Under the pieces are notes generated by a model. That model did not search any database. It was given only the letters and a program-made list of their open reading frames with translations, and was not told the origin of the DNA. DNA of 8,389 nucleotides, taken from SLSG01 sp041690235. Its GTDB lineage: Bacteria > Bacteroidota > Bacteroidia > Bacteroidales > UBA7960. This document shows, one piece after another, positions 1 through 6,855 of the stretch. The translations under genes were made by a program, and so were the position numbers. Every line of letters starts with the position of its first letter. The first letter of the stretch is position 1. The stretch spans positions 1 to 8,389 of the forward strand of contig JAWLHS010000102.1 of assembly GCA_041690235.1 (NCBI GenBank). The letters are read 5' to 3'.

Positions 1-1104
1 CTTCTCCAAGAGCTGGTCATCTTCTCTTATCGCTTTCGATAGTCGGATGATCTGTGCGTGGTCCTGGTTCACATTGGCGATGATCATCCATTTTTTCCCT
101 GACCGCCCGGGCAGCAAAATGGGTGCGGAAACAAAGTAAGCCCCTTTTTCACCCTTGATATCGCATTCCGCCACGATGTCCGGTACGTCCCATAGTTCCG
201 GGTCTCCAAAACTGTTGCGTTCGCCCCGGATGCCCTGTTCATTGCGGAGTTCCTGTTCCACCCGAATGTTGCGTTCGCCCCGGATGTCCGGTTCGTCCCG
301 GAGTTCCGGTTCCCCCGAAGCCCTCTGCACCTGCCTGAATCGGTTTAGCTGGAGGGATGAAAGCAGGTGAATGGGATGTTCGAGTCCGGCAGACCAGGCG
401 ATATTGGCCTTCAGTGCCTCACTGGGCTCCGCCTTGTCCACAATGATCGCGCTGAGCGCATAGATGCCGATGCCCGAAGTTGGCTCCAGTTCGCTTCTTT
501 TATAAGCATCCACCAGATTGCTGGTCGTTTTTTGCAGGTCGCTGGGCACCCCATAGGGCATGATGTTCTGAATGCCATCCAGCAGGTTTATGCGCACCTC
601 CTTATCTGAATTGTTGACCAGTTCCGCCCTCCTGACGAAGCCAAACGTCCGGCTCGGGCTCCACTGGTAACGGAATGCCAGATCCAGGTCGTGGTTGACC
701 TCCTCAAAAAGGATCTTGTTGCCGTATACGCTTTTGTACAGGTTCCGGCTGATGGCATATTTCCCGGTCTGTCTTTCGGAAAATGGCTCCCAAATCATCA
801 CCCCGGCAGCGGCATGCACCCGGACAATGGTCTTGCTGCCGGTCATGTCGGCAGATTCTGTGATCTTGTCATCGGTATAATAGGGAAACAAGGCATACTC
901 CGGGTTTTTTCGCCCGGCCGAAAGACCCCCGTTGCTCGAAATAAACATCCAGTGGTTGGCGTCACTTACGATGCTCATAAAGAAGGGCCGCATCTTGTCG
1001 TGGTTGCTGATCCTGAAGTAACGTTCATTGTCGTACGTCACCGTGTTCAGCGCCACTTTCCTGCTTGTATTGTTGTTTGCAATGTCTGAATATGGGTTCT
1101 TCAT
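1..1104 (-). CDS. GH94/GH36-type phosphorylase-like protein, N-terminal part (runs off left edge)
   Basis: The minus-strand frame is open from ATG at 1104 to the window edge: 368 codons with no stop, so the C-terminal part is missing. No signal peptide is visible. The N-terminal half reads like the beta-sandwich domain of cellobiose-phosphorylase-like enzymes: residues 52-81 contain WMFISSNGGLSAGRKN and ALFPYYTDDKI, and residues 163-186 contain VNNSDKEV and LLDGIQNIMPYGV. The catalytic (alpha/alpha)6 barrel would lie beyond the edge, so activity and substrate cannot be judged; if the family call is right, it would phosphorolyse or hydrolyse glucosides, probably in the cytoplasm. Residues 265-318 are a low-complexity array of hexapeptide repeats, listed separately. 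An alternative in-frame ATG at 1155 would add 17 residues rich in Trp, but it lies inside a duplicated 44-bp unit, so the 1104 start is preferred. The gene follows the GH2-like gene on the same strand after 119 bp, probably as one operon. The family assignment is from recalled sequence style, not from a search. Confidence 0.6.
   Translation of the reverse strand, partial: MKNPYSDIANNNTSRKVALNTVTYDNERYFRISNHDKMRPFFMSIVSDANHWMFISSNGGLSAGRKNPEYALFPYYTDDKITESADMTGSKTIVRVHAAAGVMIWEPFSERQTGKYAISRNLYKSVYGNKILFEEVNHDLDLAFRYQWSPSRTFGFVRRAELVNNSDKEVRINLLDGIQNIMPYGVPSDLQKTTSNLVDAYKRSELEPTSGIGIYALSAIIVDKAEPSEALKANIAWSAGLEHPIHLLSSLQLNRFRQVQRASGEPELRDEPDIRGERNIRVEQELRNEQGIRGERNSFGDPELWDVPDIVAECDIKGEKGAYFVSAPILLPGRSGKKWMIIANVNQDHAQIIRLSKAIREDDQLLEK
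151..312 (-). repeat. Intragenic array of nine 18-bp repeats with 54-bp higher-order period
   Basis: Read on the minus strand, nine consecutive 18-bp units encode hexapeptides of the form E-x-[EDN]-[IL]-R-x. In order they are EPELRD, EPDIRG, ERNIRV, EQELRN, EQGIRG, ERNSFG, DPELWD, VPDIVA and ECDIKG. Units match best three apart (1/4/7, 2/5/8, 3/6/9), giving three 54-bp super-units. The clearest sign is a 19-base run (CATCCGGGGCGAACGCAAC) shared by units 2-3 and 5-6. Units 1-2 and 7-8 agree at about 28 of 36 bases. All units are in frame with the host gene. Units 7-9 are the most diverged and run directly into the non-repetitive GEKGAYF sequence, so they may be the ancestral segment from which the others arose. 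Confidence 0.85.
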
Positions 1105-1149
1105 AATGTTGCATTTTGTTTTCCAGACCAGCCAATTGCCCCACACCGA

Positions 1150-1237
1150 AACCATGAACCACTGCCCGGGCCTGTCCGCTCACTTCACGCCGGAACCATG
1201 CACCGCGGTCCGGGCCTGTCCGCTCACTTCACGCCGG
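1150..1237. repeat. 44-bp direct tandem duplication spanning the 3' end of the GH gene
   Basis: Two adjacent 44-bp units (1150-1193 and 1194-1237) each begin with AACCATG on the plus strand and end with the same 28 bases (1166-1193 and 1210-1237, bounded by CCGG at both ends). The first 16 bases of the units agree less well. The right-hand copy contains the last codons and the TGA stop (1224-1226) of the minus-strand GH gene. The left-hand copy repeats that stop (1180-1182) in the intergenic gap before the phosphorylase-like gene. Confidence 0.85.
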
Positions 1238-2528
1238 CACTTTCAGCCGTGGCCCTGTTGCTTATGGCCTCCAGGCGGGCCTCCTCAACATCAATGCCAT
1301 TAAAGTACGTCCTGATTTTGGCCGGGGTGACACCTTCTTCACAGGGGTTCAGTTTGTGCACTTCTTTCAGCGCATAATAGGCCGCCCTGGGGAACAACGG
1401 ATAAAAGCCCCTTTCGTCGGTCGGGCCCTTCGCACAGATGCCGAACCACTCTTCATTCATATTGTTTTCACCCGGGATATGGTCGAATTTGTACCCGCCA
1501 TTCTCCCAGGAAGCCTCGGTATTGTGCACATCAAGGTCCACCGTCTGGCCATACTTCCACCAGCCGTCGCTGAACTGAAAGGTAAAACCCCCGATGGAAT
1601 TGCCCGCCATGCCGAGGCCGGCGGCATTCTCATAAATCTCCCTCCAGTTGGCCACATTGTACGTGGCCTGCTCCACCTGGGCTTCCTCCATCGTGATGGC
1701 ATGGAAGGCGTCCGACCCAAACTCTGTCAGCAAGATGGGTTTCCCGTATTCCTTTTTCGCCCGGTCGAACATATCCGATAAGGACTTCCCCCGGTAAACG
1801 TTCACCCCGAAGATATCCACATCGGGACACTCCTTCGCAATAATATCAAGAAAAAGCAGGTCGCCGTTGCACAGCGCAACCGGACGGTCCGGATCAATGG
1901 CCTTCATGGCCAGGGAAGCCTCGTTGAACAACTTGTACATATGCCGTGCCCGGGTGGTGGACGGCCTGTCGGCCATGGGGGTGTCTTCGGTTTCGGCACC
2001 GCCCCAAAACAGTCCGAAGTTGTTCTCATTGCCCAGCAAATACATCAACAGACCCGGGGTGTCTTTGAATTCCTCAGCCAGGGTCGTTACTTCATCAAGT
2101 AGCAGCTCCGCAACCCGGGGGTCGGAATATTCGGTGTTTGCAACCCATTCCCCTTCCAGGGTAAGCCCATAGCGGCCGAATGAATGGTTGAGCATGGTAT
2201 AGATGCCGTAGTTTTCGTAGATGTACTGTATCCACCGGGGCTGGATGCCGGTATAGACCCGGATAGCGTTTACGCCCATGTCTTGCAGCAAGGACATTTC
2301 GTAATCCAATGCTTCTTTGATAAACCCATCGGGCTCATCCCACAAGACATACATATAATTCGTACCTATGGGAAAGTAATCCCAATTCATGCCGTTAACC
2401 ACTATAGGCTCATCATTCACCAACAGCCTCCAGCCATCCGGTTCTTCTGTCAGGTTTACGACATCAGTCCGGTTATGCGGGGCACAGGAAATCGCCAGAA
2501 AGACCAGCAGGAAAGAAAAGTATTTCAT
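1224..2528 (-). CDS. Lipoprotein glycoside hydrolase, clan GH-A (GH2-like TIM barrel)
   Basis: 434 residues. The N-terminus is a lipoprotein signal: a short basic start, a hydrophobic stretch, and a lipobox LAISC with the acylated Cys at residue 15. No acidic surface-export signal follows the Cys, so periplasmic versus surface location is open. Residues 30-395 look like one TIM barrel: NGMNWDYFPIG at 45-55, GVNAIRVYTG at 85-94, then GNEN at 166-169, whose Glu168 sits where the acid/base of clan GH-A enzymes lies, and LLTEFGSDAF at 266-275, whose Glu269 is the likely nucleophile. A Trp-rich segment (FQFSDGWWKYG, 317-327) and NEEWFGI (358-364) fit the last strands. The beta-sandwich domains of full-length GH2 enzymes are absent, so this is a stand-alone barrel. 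Substrate is unknown; retaining beta-glycosidase chemistry is inferred from the two Glu residues. The adjacent phosphorylase-like gene suggests a shared glucan or oligosaccharide. The 3' end lies in a 44-bp duplication. Confidence 0.8.
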   Translation of the reverse strand: MKYFSFLLVFLAISCAPHNRTDVVNLTEEPDGWRLLVNDEPIVVNGMNWDYFPIGTNYMYVLWDEPDGFIKEALDYEMSLLQDMGVNAIRVYTGIQPRWIQYIYENYGIYTMLNHSFGRYGLTLEGEWVANTEYSDPRVAELLLDEVTTLAEEFKDTPGLLMYLLGNENNFGLFWGGAETEDTPMADRPSTTRARHMYKLFNEASLAMKAIDPDRPVALCNGDLLFLDIIAKECPDVDIFGVNVYRGKSLSDMFDRAKKEYGKPILLTEFGSDAFHAITMEEAQVEQATYNVANWREIYENAAGLGMAGNSIGGFTFQFSDGWWKYGQTVDLDVHNTEASWENGGYKFDHIPGENNMNEEWFGICAKGPTDERGFYPLFPRAAYYALKEVHKLNPCEEGVTPAKIRTYFNGIDVEEARLEAISNRATAESAGVK

Positions 2529-2616
2529 CGCCCAATATTTCAGGGCTTAAAAATAACGGAAATCCTTTTATAAATAAACTTTCTTGCCACTTTAAAAGAA
2601 GTCCCGGTGCGTAGCA

Positions 2617-2640
2617 ACCAGGAACTTCAGAAGTGCTGGT
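2617..2640. terminator. Interrupted hairpin just after the M1-like gene (weak terminator candidate)
   Basis: This imperfect inverted repeat lies in the 121-bp gap between the M1-like gene and the GH gene, 9 bases past the M1 stop on the minus strand. The outer stem is ACCAG/CTGGT (2617-2621 with 2636-2640), the inner stem is ACTT/AAGT with a three-base loop, and a small internal loop separates them. No T-run follows in the direction of transcription, so this may be a processing or pausing hairpin, or nothing. The rest of the gap is AT-rich (about 2545-2600) and could hold a promoter for the GH gene, but I saw no TAnnTTTG match. Confidence 0.25.
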
Positions 2641-2649
2641 AGGAAATGC

Positions 2650-4101
2650 TTAATTGTTTTCTTCGTCGGACGGGCCCTCCCCCTCATAATGCCGTATCAT
2701 GGCCTCCATGTCCGGGATTTCCAGCACCAGGGCGGTATAGTCCGTGGTATAGACCCAATCCTTAAAAAAATCGCGCAGTCGCTTCTCCGGGAACAGGCGC
2801 TCCCAGTAGTCGGTGAAATCACGGGTGGATGCACCCCTTGCGTGGTACTGCTGGTAAAAACCCCCAACGGCCTGGTGAAACTTTTCTTCGCCCAGCCAGT
2901 GGTATAGCAAAGAAAACATCAGCGTGGGCTGGCGATAGGAGTAGGAGGTTAATCCCGCATTTCCATATTCGATCATGGGCGTATTGAGCAGTTCGGGATT
3001 GCGCTCCAGGCTTCGCCTGAAACTTGCCAGGCCATTGCGGAATGCCCGGTCAGCAAGCCCGCTTTTTTCCGGGTTCAGGGTCTCGTCCGCCAAAACCTCG
3101 CAAAACGTAGCCAGGCCTTCTTCCCAGCGCGGACTGGTTCCCCGGGCCTCGAAAATCTTTACGTTCCACAGGTGGGAGAGTTCATGATACAAAAACTGGT
3201 AATCGGAAATATTGGAGAACCCTTCCCCGGGCATTAAAATGCAAGTCTCATCCGCCTGTCCGCCACTGCCCTTTTCTGTTTCAATAATGGCAATGCGGTT
3301 TGAACCGGCCAGCTCACCCCACCAGGAGGTATAGAGATTCCGGGCGCGCAAACCGTTTTCGGCGATTTGTTCCGCGGCCGCCTGGTCGGTCAGGTAAAAA
3401 ATATCGAAAGGATGGGCTTCCAGCTTGCCATAGGGACCAATCGCGATGTCAACGCGGTAGGTCGGCTGTTTGTCCTTATACCGGTAAGTGGCTTGTCCGC
3501 CGCCATCCTTGTTCACAGAGAGGAGCACCCCGCCATTGGCCACCATCAGTGTATCGGGGACCGTCACTTCAATGTCGTAAGAAAACATATTTGCCATGGC
3601 ATTCATCTGCAGGAAAACGACATCGGGGAAGCCGATCGTCGGATAAGCAAGGGCATCCATGCGGATCATCGTAAATGCAGGCGATATCCTGTCGGTCAGG
3701 TACCGCATGCCGGTTTCCTGGTAACCCAGCAGATACCCGCCATAACGGACGGTGATTGTTTTCGTCTCATGCGGGCCCACCCTCTCATTGACAAGAATAT
3801 GGTTCGCCTGCCATCTGGGAAAACCCTCAAACGAGGCAACCTGCTGGCTGAACCCGAGCGGCTCACCCTCCTGGTTGGTGACTGACTGTACCGGCATCAG
3901 GCGGTACAACATCAGCGGGATCTGGTCCCTGGGTTCGTCAGACTGGTTCGTAATCCTCAATGTACAGACGCCTTCAAGGGTCTCCCCGGGAAAGTCAAAC
4001 GACAGCCGCAGACTCATATGCTCCGTAACCAGCGGAAAAAGTTCTTCCGCCCGGGCAGTCCAGGGCAGCAGGATCAATACAATCAAAAGTCGGATGCTCA
4101 T
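2650..4101 (-). CDS. Exported M1-family-like zinc metallopeptidase
   Basis: 483 residues with an N-terminal signal peptide (hydrophobic 4-14, likely cut after TARA at residue 18). Residues 25-230 are beta-rich, matching the N-terminal saddle domain of M1 aminopeptidases. The catalytic core follows: HELSH at 306-310, with two zinc-ligand histidines and the general-base Glu307, then WEEGLATF at 326-333 supplying the third zinc ligand, probably Glu328. The spacing from the second His to Glu328 is one residue shorter than in classical M1 enzymes. The substrate N-terminus motif GAMEN appears here as QADET (282-286), keeping its Glu (285). Tyr389 in SYSYRQPTLMF is a candidate for the transition-state Tyr. 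At 483 residues it lacks most of the C-terminal helical domain of full M1 enzymes. It should act in the periplasm or outside the cell on peptides; whether it is a true aminopeptidase is uncertain. It is transcribed divergently from the propeller-like gene across a 157-bp gap. Confidence 0.8.
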   Translation of the reverse strand: MSIRLLIVLILLPWTARAEELFPLVTEHMSLRLSFDFPGETLEGVCTLRITNQSDEPRDQIPLMLYRLMPVQSVTNQEGEPLGFSQQVASFEGFPRWQANHILVNERVGPHETKTITVRYGGYLLGYQETGMRYLTDRISPAFTMIRMDALAYPTIGFPDVVFLQMNAMANMFSYDIEVTVPDTLMVANGGVLLSVNKDGGGQATYRYKDKQPTYRVDIAIGPYGKLEAHPFDIFYLTDQAAAEQIAENGLRARNLYTSWWGELAGSNRIAIIETEKGSGGQADETCILMPGEGFSNISDYQFLYHELSHLWNVKIFEARGTSPRWEEGLATFCEVLADETLNPEKSGLADRAFRNGLASFRRSLERNPELLNTPMIEYGNAGLTSYSYRQPTLMFSLLYHWLGEEKFHQAVGGFYQQYHARGASTRDFTDYWERLFPEKRLRDFFKDWVYTTDYTALVLEIPDMEAMIRHYEGEGPSDEENN

Positions 4102-4211
4102 TTTTTAGGTGTTACAGGGTTTTATATGAGACGGACCCTCCAACGAAAAGTTACAAAGAGGCAACAAATCGATTAAATCCTCCGACATGCTTTTTATGTA
4201 GGGATTTCTTT

Positions 4212-4219
4212 TACATTTG
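4212..4219 (+). promoter_or_regulatory. Bacteroidota-type -7 promoter element (TACATTTG)
   Basis: TACATTTG fits the TAnnTTTG consensus of the primary sigma factor of Bacteroidota exactly and lies 39 bases before the ATG at 4259. The -33 TTTG is not clear; only a T-run is seen at 4191-4195. The element sits in the divergent intergenic gap (4102-4258). The 10-base core TTTACATTTG (4210-4219) recurs upstream of the gene at 6856. Confidence 0.5.
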
Positions 4220-4258
4220 TTCGCAAAAATCATATTCATCAACCAACGCCTCACCCCC

Positions 4259-5167
4259 ATGAAAAGAGCACTTCCTGTTTTTGTTTTGTTGTTTGTCATT
4301 TTCAGCCAGTCTTATGCGCAAATTTCCCTCGACAGGTCGCCCGAAGCGCCCCAGGTGACCATGTCGGAGATCGTGCAGTTCGATGATCCCCCCTTTGCTT
4401 ATGTGCTCGATGTTCTCGGCAACTATTTCCAGGCCATCCCGGACAATACTTTTTTAACGGCCGCCAATTTATTTATGTATTCCAATAGTCTTTCCTTGTA
4501 CGCCGGTGATATGGGGCCCGACGGTCGTTATTTTGCGGCAGATAATAGTTCCCGCGTCCTTTACGAAGTGGATTTTTCAGGCAACACCCTGCAGCCTGTC
4601 GCTCCCATCACCGGCATCATCTCCGGACAGACCATCACCGGCATGACTTATCACCGGCCTTCAGGGACGATGTATTTCAGCACCTCCAATGGTAGCGTAT
4701 CCGCCCTCTATACGATCAACCTGGCGACCGGCGTCCTCACCCCCATCGGGCAGATCACCAATTGCCCCATCGCCATCGATCTGGCCATCAATGAGGACGG
4801 GGAATTGTTCACTGTGGAGATTGCAAACGATAATTTAGTAAAAATCAACCCTACCACAGGAGTGGGAACGATCGTCGGCCCCCTGGGGTTAAACGCCAAT
4901 TTTGCACAAAGCATGGATTTTGACGACAACACCGGGGCGTTGTACTGGGCTGCTTATAGTTTAGGCGGTCAGATCCGGATAATCGACACGGACACCGGCG
5001 GATCTGTTCTCGTTGCCTCCGGAACGACTGAATATTGCGGGCTGTCGATATTCAGCGACCTCGAGCCCCCGGCCATCCCGCTTGGCTATTTTGCCTTGCT
5101 GGTCTTTGCATTGCTTGCCGGTGGTTATCTCTTGTTGCGTTCCCGCAGGGTTGGAGCCGTGGCATAG
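4259..5167 (+). CDS. Secreted beta-propeller-like protein with C-terminal membrane/sorting tail
   Basis: 302 residues. The ATG at 4259 is chosen because it opens directly into a signal peptide (KR, hydrophobic 4-15, likely cut after SYA at residue 20). A longer in-frame start at TTG 4217 overlaps the promoter element and is unlikely. The body (about 40-265) has repeated short strands of the kind found in beta-propellers reading environmental or tag-like repeats: GRYFAADNSSRVLYEVD, GTMYFSTS then ALYTINLATGVLTPIG, GELFTVEIANDNLVKINPTTG, and GALYWAAY. There are no recognisable catalytic residues; a binding or structural role outside the cell is inferred. The C-terminus has PPAIPL (270-275), a hydrophobic segment (276-293), then RSRR (294-297). 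This outline resembles PEP-CTERM/exosortase-type sorting signals, though a simple membrane anchor is possible. It does not look like a type IX secretion C-terminal domain. It lies 138 bp upstream of the Lnt-like gene on the same strand. Confidence 0.75.
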   Translation: MKRALPVFVLLFVIFSQSYAQISLDRSPEAPQVTMSEIVQFDDPPFAYVLDVLGNYFQAIPDNTFLTAANLFMYSNSLSLYAGDMGPDGRYFAADNSSRVLYEVDFSGNTLQPVAPITGIISGQTITGMTYHRPSGTMYFSTSNGSVSALYTINLATGVLTPIGQITNCPIAIDLAINEDGELFTVEIANDNLVKINPTTGVGTIVGPLGLNANFAQSMDFDDNTGALYWAAYSLGGQIRIIDTDTGGSVLVASGTTEYCGLSIFSDLEPPAIPLGYFALLVFALLAGGYLLLRSRRVGAVA

Positions 5168-5252
5168 GGCCCTGCATCCGTTCCTCTGCAACCCCAGCTG
5201 GATATCCTCCCGTATCCGGCGGATCCTTTTCAGCATGGTTTGGTGCAGACCG

Positions 5253-5286
5253 TTTGGGTTGGTATGGCCAAAAACCTCTATTTTTA
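5253..5286 (+). promoter_or_regulatory. Possible promoter of the Lnt-like gene
   Basis: TTTG at 5253-5256 and TATTTTTA at 5279-5286 (one mismatch to TAnnTTTG) are separated by 22 bases and end 19 bases before the ATG at 5306. The spacing is slightly long for the Bacteroidota -33/-7 promoter. A short hairpin, ATCC-GGC-GGAT (5214-5224) with a nearby TTTT (5227-5230), lies just upstream and might weakly terminate the preceding gene. Both assignments are tentative. Confidence 0.3.
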
Positions 5287-5305
5287 ACCGCCAGAAAGTT
5301 TTCGA

Positions 5306-6847
5306 ATGAATCGCTTGTCGTTTTTTCTGGCCATCATCAGCGGCTTGCTGATGGGGCTATCCGCAACGGAGCCCAACGCCTGGCTGGTTTGGGTTGGACT
5401 GGTCCCCCTTCTGGTGGCTATCCACGGGAAAACCCCCGGGCAAATTGTTGCCCCGGGACTGGCGGCCGGTTATACGTTTGGCATTGTACAGCTTCTGTGG
5501 ATGCCCCCGGTTCTTGCCCGGTATGCCGGGGCCAGTTTGTTTGCAGGCATCGCAGGTATCCTGCTCATGGCACTGTATATTGCCATTTGGTTCGCTCTTC
5601 CTTTCTACCTGTTTGCCCTGATAAGACACAATAAGTCCGGAAAATGGTTGATAAACGCCCTGACGTTTTCCGCCCTGTTCTTTCTCCTGGAATGGTTGCG
5701 CATGCAAATTTTGCCAGGGATGGTCTGGGACAAGTTTTATCTGGCCTGTGCCGTATCGCCAAATAAATACATGATTCAGCTGGCCCCGCTAACCGGGGCT
5801 TTGGGTATTGGACTGCTTATCGCCATGGTAAATTACCTGGTCGCCGCGGCCATTGTCAGAAAAAGGGGCCTTTTATTGGGGATCGCCCTGGCCTTGTTTG
5901 TGTTCAACTTTTTGTATGGGGCGCTGAGGCTTGGACAGGGTGGTTCCGAAAGGGATGGGCTGTCGCATACCGTCGGACTGGTCTGCGAGAATGTGCATGC
6001 CGAAACGAGGTGGACGTCCAGCGGAGACCGGATCATTTCCACCATGCTCCGGCTGGTGGACGAATCCCGCAGGCACGATCCAACACTGCTGGTCTGGTCT
6101 GAAACGGCCCTGCCCTGGACATTCCAGGAAAACGATGACATCCTTCTTGCCCTGGCCGGAATCTTCAGCCAGGGCAATGCCTCAATGCAAAGTATCATTG
6201 GTTACCAGACGCAGGCAGAAGGAGACCATGTATACAACTCAGCCTATTTGATTAATGCCGACGGCTCTGCAGCCGGTCGCTATGACAAAAACACCCTGCT
6301 CAGCTTCTTTGAGGAGCCCCTGATTCGCACGCGAACCAGCACAGCCGTTCCCATGGTGACCATTGGCGGTTTCGACCATGTCCTGCGGGGCCATGAAACC
6401 ACCTACCTTCCAACCCATATTGGAAATGCCCGGGTTATGATCTGCAACGAGTCCCTGCTCCCGGACTACGCCCGGAAGAAGGGAGAGCCGCCCGCCTTCC
6501 TGGTCAACATCAGCAATGATGCCTGGCTGGAAAATACCCAAAACATCGCTCAGCATTTCTATATTGCACGCCTGCGCGCCGTGGAATACAACAAAGACAT
6601 GGTCATCAACAGCAACAGGGGGATGTCCGGCATCGTGTCCCGCCTTGGCGTAGTGCAAACCATCAGCCAGTCAAATCACCCGGAACTTGTTGTGGGGACC
6701 ATCCGGCCCAACCGGAAAACCAGTTTTTTTGCCCGGTTTCCGCTTTTTTTCCCTGTATTGGCCCTTTTGTGCGTGATCTTCCAAATTTTCTTTACATTTG
6801 GAATTGCGAAAGCAAGAACAACACCAACCCACCCGCTAACCAAGTGA
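5306..6847 (+). CDS. lnt: Apolipoprotein N-acyltransferase (Lnt)-like membrane nitrilase
   Basis: 513 residues, the usual Lnt length and layout. About seven hydrophobic segments lie within residues 5-205, then a nitrilase-fold periplasmic domain (about 220-465), then a final membrane segment (about 478-500). Lnt transfers a third acyl chain from phospholipid to the N-terminal Cys of lipoproteins in the inner membrane. The catalytic triad is intact: Glu266 in VWSETALP, Lys328 in YDKNTLL, and Cys380 in MICNES. A following Glu (382) and Glu336/337 in FFEEP are also present. Two motifs depart from the textbook form: the residue after the catalytic Cys is Asn where E. coli has Tyr, and the loop NDAWLENTQNIAQH lacks the Gly and Pro usual there. 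It may therefore be a divergent Lnt subgroup or a paralogue rather than the housekeeping enzyme. It stands between two genes for secreted proteins with similar C-terminal tails, and its stop is 8 bases before the next start. Confidence 0.85.
   Translation: MNRLSFFLAIISGLLMGLSATEPNAWLVWVGLVPLLVAIHGKTPGQIVAPGLAAGYTFGIVQLLWMPPVLARYAGASLFAGIAGILLMALYIAIWFALPFYLFALIRHNKSGKWLINALTFSALFFLLEWLRMQILPGMVWDKFYLACAVSPNKYMIQLAPLTGALGIGLLIAMVNYLVAAAIVRKRGLLLGIALALFVFNFLYGALRLGQGGSERDGLSHTVGLVCENVHAETRWTSSGDRIISTMLRLVDESRRHDPTLLVWSETALPWTFQENDDILLALAGIFSQGNASMQSIIGYQTQAEGDHVYNSAYLINADGSAAGRYDKNTLLSFFEEPLIRTRTSTAVPMVTIGGFDHVLRGHETTYLPTHIGNARVMICNESLLPDYARKKGEPPAFLVNISNDAWLENTQNIAQHFYIARLRAVEYNKDMVINSNRGMSGIVSRLGVVQTISQSNHPELVVGTIRPNRKTSFFARFPLFFPVLALLCVIFQIFFTFGIAKARTTPTHPLTK
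6793..6800 (+). promoter_or_regulatory. Internal -7 promoter element (TACATTTG) within the 3' end of the Lnt-like gene
   Basis: TACATTTG matches the TAnnTTTG consensus exactly. It lies inside the last codons of the Lnt-like gene, 55 bases before the ATG at 6856. A TTTG at 6766-6769 could be the -33 element, with a spacing of 23 bases, which is somewhat long. The shared core TTTACATTTG (6791-6800) is identical to the one upstream of the gene at 4259, suggesting that this gene can be transcribed independently of the Lnt-like gene. Confidence 0.4.
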
Positions 6848-6855
6848 CCCATTGT

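Noticed and set aside
151..312. CRISPR-like array
   Set aside because: Units are contiguous 18-bp repeats with no unique spacers, and they keep an open reading frame in a larger protein.
155..370. Plus-strand open frame coding a Ser/Arg/Pro-rich repetitive peptide
   Set aside because: It is the antisense reading of the 18-bp repeat array inside the minus-strand phosphorylase-like gene; its repetitive look is a by-product of that array.
1105..1155. Upstream ATG at 1155 as start of the phosphorylase-like protein
   Set aside because: It would add 17 Trp-rich residues encoded partly by the duplicated 44-bp unit, with no family resemblance; the ATG at 1104 is more plausible, though not proven.
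4146..4153. Promoter for the M1-like gene on the minus strand (TAACTTTT)
   Set aside because: It has one mismatch to TAnnTTTG and no properly spaced -33 element, so the support is too weak.
4217..4258. TTG start at 4217 extending the propeller-like protein by 14 residues
   Set aside because: The TTG is part of the TACATTTG promoter element and would place 14 extra residues before a normal signal peptide.
4259..5167. Type IX secretion C-terminal domain on the propeller-like protein
   Set aside because: The C-terminus is a hydrophobic segment plus basic tail, not the roughly 70-90 residue beta-rich domain of type IX substrates.
5035..5634. Plus-strand open frame of 199 codons overlapping two genes
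   Set aside because: It lies out of frame across the end of the propeller-like gene and the start of the Lnt-like gene, both of which have clear signal/membrane segments and motifs; its own translation shows no domain.
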